This document shows positions 1 to 8,700 of a stretch of DNA of 15,872 nucleotides, piece by piece. How positions within the stretch are numbered: position 1 is the stretch's first letter; every line of letters starts with the position of its first letter. A program made the position numbers and the translations under genes. Where the stretch lies: contig JAIRPC010000039.1 of the NCBI GenBank assembly GCA_031257215.1, positions 1 through 15,872 on the forward strand, read 5' to 3'. Source of the stretch: Eubacteriales Family XIII. Incertae Sedis bacterium (GTDB lineage Bacteria; Bacillota; Clostridia; Peptostreptococcales; Anaerovoracaceae). The notes under the pieces were generated by a model. That model had not been told where the DNA came from and did no database searches. It saw only the letters and a list, made by a program, of their open reading frames with translations.

Positions 1-3000
1 ACCATATACACGCCCGGCACTACGCGCGTCACCGTCACTACGCCGACTGGAGCGCCCGCGCTGACGCTCTACGCGAAATGGGCTAGCAGGGCCGACGTGA
101 CATACAGCTTCGTCGCGAACAACAGCGCGATAGACTCGTCCTCGATGCCGCAGGGCGGCACCGTGAAATACAACGCACACATATCCGAGCCCGCGGCCAT
201 CCCCGTCGCGGCGGGCTACAGCTTCGACGGCTGGTATACGGCGCAGACGGGCGGCGAGCGTTTCGCGTTCGCGGGCACGGGCGGCACGGGCACGCGCGTC
301 GTGCAGACGCAGATACTGTACGCGCACTGGAACGCGCGCAGCGATATATCCGTCAGCTTCGCGCCGAATGGCGGCAGCGGCGTCAACGTCGTGTCCGCCA
401 CCATGCCGAAGCCCTTCGACGGCGGCGAGGGCAACGGTGCCAAGATAAAATACAACGCGGCGCTGCCGCTTTCGGTCGCGGTGCCATACGCGCCCGGTTA
501 CAGCTTTGCGGGATGGTTCGATACGGCGGCTGCCACGGGCGGCACGCAGTACGTTCTCGGACAGACGCGGATAGTCGCTACGGCGCCCGCGGGAGCGCCC
601 GCTGTGACGCTGTACGCGAGATGGAAAAAGGAGAACCCCGTCTCGGTGACATTCAACGACAACCGCAGCACGGTGGCGGACGCCGCGCCTGAGCAGGGGA
701 CTATGCCCGACAATATGGCCAATGTGCCGTATGGCTCTACGCTGGACACCAACATTCCCACGCCTGTGGTGCTTGGATATGCTTTCCTTGGATGGTATGA
801 TATCCCTGGCGCGTCCGGCGGGCAGGAATTCGTCCTGGGCGCCGCGGACTCTCCGCGGGCCAGCCGCCTGGTAGGAAACACTACGCTATACGCGCGCTTC
901 GCACAGCAGCCCAATGTGTCTGTTACGTTCGACACGAAGGTGCCGCAGGGTGCGCCGCTCGTGGCGGGGACGGCACCCGCGCCTATTACTGGGCTAGCCT
1001 ACAACTCGACAATCACGCCGACGAAGCCAGCTGTGTCTGGATACAGGTTCACGGGGTGGAAATACGATGTGAGCGAGGGCGGCCAGACGGTGGCGCGTGA
1101 TTTTCGGACGGGCGCGGACGGCGACCGTGTGACGCAGGTGTTGGCGCTCTACGCGACGTGGGAGGAAGTCCCCGCGCTGACGGTGAGGTTCGCGGCGAAC
1201 CTGCCGAGCGGCTCGGCCATCATCGGCGGGACTATGCCTGAGAGCATACCGAACCAGATATACAACACGACCGTCTCGGCGGTGGGCGGCGCGGCCAGCG
1301 TGCCAGAGTCCGTGGGCAAGAGGTTCACGGGATGGTACACGGAGGCCGCGGGCGGCACGCCGTTCGAGTTCGGGCGGACGCTTCTCGACGCACCTGTCGC
1401 GAGCGAGGGCGATGGCGAGGACGCCACATACCATATAACTCTGTACGCTCATTGGGAGGACGCCGACGACGTGAAGGCTCGGTACGACCAAGGCGCTGTG
1501 CCATCGCTCATAGACGGGACTATGCCCGACGAGGTGAGCGTCAGGTACAGCTCGGCTATCGGGGCCGCGCCATCTGTGGTGCCTGAGAGCGTGGGCAAGA
1601 GATTCACTGGTTGGTACACTGCCGCAACAGGCGGCGCGGAGTTTGACTTCGCGTCGCGACTGACCACGCACACAGCAATATACGCGCAGTGGACGGATGG
1701 CGGCTCGTTCGAGGTGAGCTTTGACGGCAATGCCTCGGACGGATCCGTCGATCCAGGTTCGCTGCCGCCCGCTGCGAGTGTGCCTTACAGCGGTACATAT
1801 ATATCCGTTACCAACGCGGCGCTGAACGCCGAGCCGATACGCTCGGGGTACACGTTCGCGGGCTGGTACACGACCAGTGCGTGCGCCGTGGAGTTCGACT
1901 TCGCGCACGCGCGCATCAAGGGCGCTACCACCGTATACGCGAAGTGGGCGGCGCACGCGCCTGTGACCATCAGATTCAACAAGGGCGGAACGGGGGCGAG
2001 CGCGGTATACGACGATACCATGCCGCCTACGAACAACGCCGTTCCCTACAACGGGACGCTGCCCGCGGGCCTTGCCACGCCTGTGGCGGTCGGGTATTCG
2101 TTCGGTGGGTGGTATACCGCGCCGAACGGAGAGGGCGATCCGGCGGACGGCAGGCTGAGATTTTCGGCTGCTTCCACCACGCTCTACGCGAACTGGGTGG
2201 CGGCCTCGCCGTTCACGCTGACATACGACGCGAATGTGGCAGGGCTTGGCGGCGGGCTGACCTCCGGGGCTGTGGTGGGGATGCCCTCGCCGTCAGCGGT
2301 GAGCGTGAAGCAGAACGCCAATGTGATGGCGCCTGGCGGGACCCCTGCTGTGGCGGGCTATTCGTTCGAGGGCTGGCAGCTGGACGCGGCGGGCACGAGC
2401 GCGTTCGTTTTTGCGACCGACATGGAGGACAGCGATACCTCTAAGAGCGGGGTGCGGGTTTCGGCTCCGTCGGGGTCTATGACGCTGTTCGCCAAATGGG
2501 CGGCGCACGAGGCTGTCTCGGTCCGGTTTTCGGCTAATTTGCCTGGGTCTGGTGGATCGTCGGGGTCTGGGGGTGCTGGAAATAATTTACATCTAAGGAA
2601 TATGCCGCTCGACTATGACGGCTCGGATTCGGGCGCGGCGAAGCTGACATACAACACTCCGCTTCCCGCGGACACCAGCGAGCCCGCGTTGGACGGCTAT
2701 AAATTCGTCGGGTGGTTCACCACGTCGGCGGCCACGGGCGGCGCGCAGTATATCGCGGGCGGCAGCCGCAGGGTGTCTCAGGACGAGCTGACGCTGTACG
2801 CGCGTTGGAGCAAGCAGAGCGACGTATCCATCATGTTCTCGGCATTCTTGAAGCCCGCGGGGACTTCGCTCGCTGAGCCGCTTCCCGACGAGGTGGAGCT
2901 GCCGTACAACGGGCGCATCGCGGACTATCTGGGCTCGCAGTACGTGAGCGATTCGGGATCCTATTCGCCTGTTATCGTGGGCTATGAATTCGTCGGGTGG

Positions 3001-5066
3001 TTTGGCAGCAAGACGGTGCAGGACGAAACGACGCTGGTGGATTTTGCTAGCGCGAGCTTCACCTCCGACACTACGCTCTACGGTAAATGGTATTCCGCGC
3101 CTGATGTCACCGTGGTGTTCGACGGAAACAAGCCAGACGGCAGCACTGGGTTCGTGTCGGGGCTGCCGCCCGCGTACACGAACGTGCTTCTGTACTCCAC
3201 TATCGCGGCGCCCAGCGCGGCGCCGAAGCTGCTCGGCTATGATTTCGCCGGGTGGTCTTTGGACGCGGGCGCCAGCGCGGACTCGGCCATGTTCGACTTC
3301 GCGAACACGCGGGTCAACCCAGATAACGGAACAATGACGCTGTATGCCATCTGGGAGCAGGGGGCGCCTGTGCCCAAGGTGCAGCTGTCATTCGACAAAA
3401 ACCTGCCCAGCGGAGCGAACGAGGCCGACCTGGGCGCTTTCCCCTCCGACCCCGCGCCTGTGGACTCAGGCACGGTGGCGGCCGCGCCTACGGGCGCTGT
3501 GCCGTCGCTGGCGGGCTATGATTTCACGGGATGGTTCGCTGACAGTGGCTGCGAGACGCCTTTCGCGTTCGGCTCTGTCGTGCTGACCCGCGACACGAGG
3601 GTGTACGCGGGGTGGTCCCCTGTGGCAACGGGCGGGCCTACCATGTTCACGCTGACCTATGTGGGCGTGGCGCCTGAGGGCAGCTACATAATATCTGGCA
3701 CTATGCCGGAGGCGCTGACTGTCAGCGTGGAGGGCGACACCGCCATAGAGCGGCCAGAGCCCCCGCAGGCTGTGGGCTACGAGTTCGCGGGATGGTACAG
3801 CTCCCCGTCGTACAACAGCCCGATAGATTTCGATAACGGGATCTCCGCCAACACATACGCGTTCACGAAGTGGACGCCGCACGCGCCTGTGTCGCTGACA
3901 TTCAGCGCGAACGCGGGCGGCGCGTCCGCCGACATACAGCTTCCGTCCAATATGCAGGTCGCGTACAACTCCAACGCGCAGGCCCCGAGCTTCGAACCCG
4001 CGCGGGTGGGCTACTCCTTCGAGGGGTGGATGTCGCAGGCTTCCGTCAGCCCGAACCAGCTGGACGAATATATGTTCGACTGGGACACGCGGCTGACCGA
4101 GGACACTGTGGTGTACGCCTACTGGCAGATACAGTTCCCCGTGGCGGTGGCGTTCGATGCGAACAGGCCAGCGGACGCTGTTGCCTCTGTGCAGGGGATG
4201 CCTACGTCCAGGAGCGTTGAATACGGCGGGACATTGTCCGCGCCTGACGAGAGGCCGACTTTGGACGGCTACCGCTTCGCGGGCTGGTCAACGAGCAGAA
4301 CCACGCAGGTCGCGTTCGACTTCGACAACAAGAGGGTGACTGGCTCGCTGACGCTCTACGCGAGCTGGACGAAGATGGACGACCCGAGGGTGACTTGGGT
4401 GTCAGACAGGGCGGGGCTGGTTGACAGCACTTTCCCGAAGGACGGCACGGTGAAATACGGCAGCGTTCTGAGCCAGCCTGACGACCCACAGCGCGTGGGC
4501 TATGAGTTCGGCGGGTGGTACGCGGACGAGGAATACCATTCGGAGTTCGTGTTCGGACAGGCGGTGCGCTCGGATGTGAGCGTCTATGTGAAGTGGACGG
4601 CGAAGTCCGCTGTGAGCATAGCCTACCATCTGCACCTCACGGACGGCATGGACATAGTGGAGGGCTCGCCCACATCTGACAGGACGAACCGCAATGTGGC
4701 ATACGGCTCTACGGTGCTGCTAGACACGCTCGTCTGCGAGGGCTATCGCTTCGACGGCTGGTGGTCGGCGGATATCTCGTCCGACGCGGCGTTCCAGTAC
4801 GACAACAAGATCAACACGCTGGTGGCTGACTCCGACAAGGAGGTCCACGCGCGCTGGATGGGGATGCAGAATGTGACCCTGACGTTCAGCGGCGCGGAGG
4901 GCGTGGCCGCACAGGATATTGTATACAATTCCAAGCCGACGAGGCCGACAGATCCCGCGACCAGCGGCTTCACGTTCGGCGGGTGGTACGCTGACAGCGC
5001 GTTCAAGTCGGCGTTCGACTTCACGGCGCGCCTGACGGCGGACAAGACTGTCTACGCCAAGTGGAC
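1..5066 (+). repeat. Array of 19 complete plus one partial Flg_new repeats (protein-level)
   Basis: The repeats are obvious in translation but diverged in DNA, so the array is old or kept under protein-level selection. The GW cores run from about base 211 (GYSFDGWY) to about 4966 (GFTFGGWY). Two repeats (cores near 1318 and 1597) replace GY by GK and share VGKRFTGWYT. Repeats 2 (about 340-624) and 10 (about 2509-2808) form a longer subclass with an extra segment containing YDG or FDG and AAK/GAK before the YN motif, and both have ATGG after the GW core. The first copy is cut by the window edge. Confidence 0.9.
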
Positions 5067-5652
5067 GAAGGTAGGCGGCGGCGGCGGTGGGGACAATCCT
5101 ATTCCATACGATCCTCCCAAACCTCCTGACCCGCCAAAGCCGCTCTACCCTGACGTGCGGCAGATAAAGACGCCTATGACGCAGGTGAACCTCTCGCTGA
5201 AAAAGTCGTACACGGCCCCGATCGTGATGTACGGGCCTGACGGCAAGCCGATAACGGACACTATCACATGGACTACCAGCAACGCGAATGTGGCTACTGT
5301 GGCAGGCGGGAAGATCAAGGCGGGCAAGAAGCCCGGCAAGGCTGTGATCACGGGCAAGGCTAGGAACGGCGCGACTGTCACTATCAAGGTGACTGTGGTG
5401 AAGAAAGCCGTGAAGCTGAAAAAGTTCAAGATCAAAGCGCCCGCGAAGATGAAGATCGGACAGACGGCGGTGATCGCTATCAAGCTCTCGCAGAAGAAAG
5501 CGACGAATCTGAAAGTCTCGTTCACGACGGCGCCGAAGAAGGTGGCGGCGGTGGACAAGGCAGGGAAGATCACCGCACTGAAAAAGGGCACTGTTACTGT
5601 TACTGTTAAGATTGGAAAGGTCAAGGTCAAAAAGAAAATTAAAGTTTCTTGA
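1..5652 (+). CDS. Giant Listeria-Bacteroides (Flg_new) repeat surface protein with C-terminal Big_2 domains, 5'-partial
   Basis: The frame is open from base 1, so the N-terminus, including any signal peptide, lies outside; 1883 codons are visible before the TGA. The first residues already end in LTLYAKW, the tail of a repeat. There follow 19 complete repeats of about 85-90 residues, each with a VxVxFxxN start, a central TMP or MP, a core close to GYxFxGWY, an F-x-F strand and a closing LYAxW. This is the InlB B-repeat/Flg_new family (PF09479, TIGR02543), known from secreted and wall-associated proteins. A Gly stretch and a Pro-rich linker (bases about 5074-5150) lead to two Ig-like Big_2-type domains (about 5160-5652), the second very rich in lysine. 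No LPXTG motif or C-terminal membrane helix is present, so anchoring may be non-covalent or at the missing N-terminus. An adhesin or surface-layer role is inference. No clear terminator follows. Confidence 0.9.
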   Translation, partial: TIYTPGTTRVTVTTPTGAPALTLYAKWASRADVTYSFVANNSAIDSSSMPQGGTVKYNAHISEPAAIPVAAGYSFDGWYTAQTGGERFAFAGTGGTGTRVVQTQILYAHWNARSDISVSFAPNGGSGVNVVSATMPKPFDGGEGNGAKIKYNAALPLSVAVPYAPGYSFAGWFDTAAATGGTQYVLGQTRIVATAPAGAPAVTLYARWKKENPVSVTFNDNRSTVADAAPEQGTMPDNMANVPYGSTLDTNIPTPVVLGYAFLGWYDIPGASGGQEFVLGAADSPRASRLVGNTTLYARFAQQPNVSVTFDTKVPQGAPLVAGTAPAPITGLAYNSTITPTKPAVSGYRFTGWKYDVSEGGQTVARDFRTGADGDRVTQVLALYATWEEVPALTVRFAANLPSGSAIIGGTMPESIPNQIYNTTVSAVGGAASVPESVGKRFTGWYTEAAGGTPFEFGRTLLDAPVASEGDGEDATYHITLYAHWEDADDVKARYDQGAVPSLIDGTMPDEVSVRYSSAIGAAPSVVPESVGKRFTGWYTAATGGAEFDFASRLTTHTAIYAQWTDGGSFEVSFDGNASDGSVDPGSLPPAASVPYSGTYISVTNAALNAEPIRSGYTFAGWYTTSACAVEFDFAHARIKGATTVYAKWAAHAPVTIRFNKGGTGASAVYDDTMPPTNNAVPYNGTLPAGLATPVAVGYSFGGWYTAPNGEGDPADGRLRFSAASTTLYANWVAASPFTLTYDANVAGLGGGLTSGAVVGMPSPSAVSVKQNANVMAPGGTPAVAGYSFEGWQLDAAGTSAFVFATDMEDSDTSKSGVRVSAPSGSMTLFAKWAAHEAVSVRFSANLPGSGGSSGSGGAGNNLHLRNMPLDYDGSDSGAAKLTYNTPLPADTSEPALDGYKFVGWFTTSAATGGAQYIAGGSRRVSQDELTLYARWSKQSDVSIMFSAFLKPAGTSLAEPLPDEVELPYNGRIADYLGSQYVSDSGSYSPVIVGYEFVGWFGSKTVQDETTLVDFASASFTSDTTLYGKWYSAPDVTVVFDGNKPDGSTGFVSGLPPAYTNVLLYSTIAAPSAAPKLLGYDFAGWSLDAGASADSAMFDFANTRVNPDNGTMTLYAIWEQGAPVPKVQLSFDKNLPSGANEADLGAFPSDPAPVDSGTVAAAPTGAVPSLAGYDFTGWFADSGCETPFAFGSVVLTRDTRVYAGWSPVATGGPTMFTLTYVGVAPEGSYIISGTMPEALTVSVEGDTAIERPEPPQAVGYEFAGWYSSPSYNSPIDFDNGISANTYAFTKWTPHAPVSLTFSANAGGASADIQLPSNMQVAYNSNAQAPSFEPARVGYSFEGWMSQASVSPNQLDEYMFDWDTRLTEDTVVYAYWQIQFPVAVAFDANRPADAVASVQGMPTSRSVEYGGTLSAPDERPTLDGYRFAGWSTSRTTQVAFDFDNKRVTGSLTLYASWTKMDDPRVTWVSDRAGLVDSTFPKDGTVKYGSVLSQPDDPQRVGYEFGGWYADEEYHSEFVFGQAVRSDVSVYVKWTAKSAVSIAYHLHLTDGMDIVEGSPTSDRTNRNVAYGSTVLLDTLVCEGYRFDGWWSADISSDAAFQYDNKINTLVADSDKEVHARWMGMQNVTLTFSGAEGVAAQDIVYNSKPTRPTDPATSGFTFGGWYADSAFKSAFDFTARLTADKTVYAKWTKVGGGGGGDNPIPYDPPKPPDPPKPLYPDVRQIKTPMTQVNLSLKKSYTAPIVMYGPDGKPITDTITWTTSNANVATVAGGKIKAGKKPGKAVITGKARNGATVTIKVTVVKKAVKLKKFKIKAPAKMKIGQTAVIAIKLSQKKATNLKVSFTTAPKKVAAVDKAGKITALKKGTVTVTVKIGKVKVKKKIKVS

Positions 5653-5710
5653 TGTCATAGGGGATGGTGAGTCCTCTACGGCGAGATGGTGATGTCGTGG
5701 TGATGGGGCT

Positions 5711-5750
5711 TGATTGCCTCATCCCCGCGTTCCTCGCGAAGACGAAATGA
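5711..5750 (-). repeat. Possible degenerate copy of a dispersed intergenic repeat
   Basis: Read on the minus strand, this gap segment contains CGTC, then TTCGCGAGGAACGCG, then GAGGCAATC. That resembles the widespread bacterial intergenic repeats of the form GTCATTGCGAGG...GCAATC. A shorter TTCGCGAGG also occurs just after the kinase stop (about 9587-9595). The resemblance is by eye. The 115-base gap that holds it shows no convincing promoter or U-tract terminator. Confidence 0.25.
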
Positions 5751-5767
5751 TGAAATGAGTTAGGGCT

Positions 5768-8700
5768 ATGTCTATACGGGCTAAGGTTATTTTGATTATT
5801 TCTGTTATTGTCGCGCTGGCTTGCGCGGCCAATTTGGCCGTTAGCCTTTCGTTCATGCAGAAGAATCTTTATGACACTACGGAGAGCGATATGCGGGTGG
5901 TGATGGATATCGCGGACAAGTATGTCTCCTCATCGATAGAGCTGCTTCACGCGGACGCTGCTTCGGCGGCGCACAGGATAGGGAGCGCGGAGGGGAGCGA
6001 GCTGCGCGACCTGTTGGAAGAGCAGCTGAACGACCAGGCGCGGTTCTGCTCGCTGACTGTTATAGACAGGGAGGGCATCGTGGCTTCGGTGGGGCCCGCG
6101 CCGACAGAGCCTGAGTACGTGAAATCGACATATGTAATGAAAGCTTTTGCTGGCGAGGAGGTCATTTCGACCACGCGCACGGACGCGGCGGGCAATACGG
6201 TGTTCCATGTCTGCGTGCCTATGGCGGAGGACCGCGTGCTGTCCGCCACGGTGGACGGGATGTATTTCTCGAATATGCTGAACCAGTTCAAGCTGTGGGG
6301 GACGGGCAACATCTTCATGCTGGACAACACGGGGGTCGTTATCGCGAGTGTCAATGAGGACTGGGTTCGCGAGCGTGTTGATCTGATTGAGAGGGGTACT
6401 GGGTTGGTGTCGTTCAAGGAGCCTGGTGTGTCTGGGGATGCTGTGGCATCTGGGGGGTGGATTGCGGGTCAAGCCCGCAATGACGAGAATGGGACTGCGA
6501 CGGCCCGCAATGACGAGAATGGGACTGCGGCTGGATTAGAGGCGTTGGAGAACGCAAGTTCTGTGCCGGTGGGCGTTGAGGATATTGCTGTGGCTGGGGA
6601 TGCTGCTGGGGCTGATGTTGATGAGTCTCGCGGTACTGATGTTTTGGGCGCCCGGCCTTTGGCTGTTGGGACGGAGGGGGCGGTTTCCGCTGTTGGCGCG
6701 GATATTGTTGAGCCGTTTGAGGGTGTCGGCGGTGAAATATCTAGCGCGGGAATTGTTACTGATACTGATGAGCCCGCACCGAATGTTGATGCTGCGGTAT
6801 CGGATGAGGCTTTGTTATTGGAAAAAAATGATGATGAGGCAGGGAATGGATTGCGGGTCGGAGCCCGCAATGACGGGGAGGCGTCTGGCGCAGGGGTTGT
6901 TACTGACACTGATGAGCCCGCACCGAATGTTGATGCTGCGGCATCGGATGAGGCTTTGTTATTGAAAAAAAATGGGAACGAGGAGCTTGGGGAGAGCTTG
7001 CGTGGGCTTCGCGATTTTGTTGGCTCTATGATACAGGGGCGGGAGAATACGGGGCAGTATATGTTGAACGGCAAGGCTATGATCTGCGTTACCAAGCCGC
7101 TGCACAGCTCGACGGTGGGCTGGACGCTCGGGCTGGTGGTGCCGGTCTCGGAGAGCCCTATGGAGCAGGTGCGCAGGGGGCTGTATACTACGGCGGGGAT
7201 ATTCCTCGTCATTAGCATTGCGATAGCGATCATTTTGTCGCGGCGCATATCGCGACCGTTCGAGCACCTGAAAGAGCAGAACGACCGATTGGCGGAGCTG
7301 AGGGCCGAGGCGGAGCATGCCTCCGACGCGAAAAGCTCGTTCCTCGCGAACACGAGCCACGAGATGAGGACGCCGCTGAATGCGGTGATCGGGCTGTCGG
7401 AGCTGATGCTCGTGCGCGACGATCTCGAACCCGAGGTGCGCGAAACGATGACGAAGATAAGCAACAGCGGCTCTACGCTGTTGAGCATCATAAACGACCT
7501 GCTGGACATCTCGAAAATAGAGTCGGGCAAGTTCGAGCTGGTCGATTCGGAGTACGACCTCCCGAGCATGATCAACGATACGGTCAACCTGAATATCGTG
7601 CGGCTCGGCAGCAAGCCTGTGAATTTCATGCTGAAAATCGGCGCGGATATGCCGTCGCGGTTCATCGGGGACGAGCTTCGCGTGAAGCAGGTTTTCAACA
7701 ATCTTCTGTCCAACGCGTTCAAGTACACCAAGAGCGGCGAGGTGGAATGGAGCCTGCGGTATGAGATGGCTGGCGGTGGGGACTCTGTGTTATTGGGAAA
7801 TTCGGGAGGGGGTTCGTTGTCCGCGGGGGCTTCGTTGTCTGGGGCATCGTGGAACGCAAGTTCTGTGCCAACTGCGGGGGATGTCTGGCTTGTCTCCACT
7901 GTGCGCGATACGGGCGTCGGCATACGGCCCGACGATATCAAGCGGCTGTTCGCCGTCTACAACCAGGTGGACATCAAGAGCAACCGCGCTATCGAGGGCA
8001 CGGGGCTGGGGCTGTCCATCGTGAAGCGGCTCGTGAACCAGATGGGCGGCGAGGTGACGGTGGAGAGCGAGTACGGCAAGGGCAGCGTTTTCACGGTGCG
8101 GATGCTTCAAAAGCGGGTGGACTGCCCGCCGCTGGGGGAAGAGACCGCCGAGAACCTGCGGCATTTCCGTTACGTGGAATCGAAGCGCTCGGTCGGCGCG
8201 AATCTCGTGCGGCTCGACCTGTCGGGCTACCGTGTGCTGCTGGTGGATGATGTCGCGACGAACCTGGACGTGGCGCGCGGGATCATGAAGCCGTACAAGA
8301 TGACGGTGGACTGCGCGACGAGCGGCGCGGACGCGATAGAGCTGGTGAGGACGGGCGAGCGTTACGACGCGATATTCATGGACCATATGATGCCTGTGAT
8401 GGACGGTGTGGAGGCGGTGCGCGTCATCCGCGAGGAAATAGGGACGGATTATGCGCGGACGGTGCCGATCATAGCGCTGACGGCGAACGCGCTGACGGGG
8501 AACGACAAGATGTTCCTCAGCTGTGGCTTCCAGGCGTTCATCAGCAAGCCGATAGATATCATGCAGCTGGATGCTGTTATTCGGCAGTGGATTTATAGGC
8601 CTTCTAAGGCCAAAATTCTCATTGAATACCCCTCGGAGGGGGACACTGCGTCGCATAGCTCCCCAGAGGGGGCGCTGCCCCCCCTGGCGGGTCGCTCCGC

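Noticed and set aside
994..1956. Long minus-strand open frame (about 320 codons) opposite the repeat protein
   Set aside because: It is Arg/His-rich with no recognisable motif and is a frame shadow of GC-rich coding DNA with strong third-position bias; the plus-strand frame has clear family repeats throughout.
4720..5658. Minus-strand open frame (about 312 codons) opposite the Big_2 region
   Set aside because: Its Leu/Asp/Arg composition mirrors the plus-strand lysine and valine codons; it has no ribosome site and no recognised domain.
6461..6871. CRISPR array, suggested by palindromic repeats at intervals
   Set aside because: Only two copies lie within 400 bases, the spacing is irregular, the frame is coding, and there are no cas genes.
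6469..7941. Minus-strand open frame (490 codons) opposite the kinase
   Set aside because: It covers the HisKA and ATPase motifs, which are certain on the plus strand. Its length comes from the low-complexity inserts and codon bias. I considered that the inserts might be coding on this strand but saw no motif.
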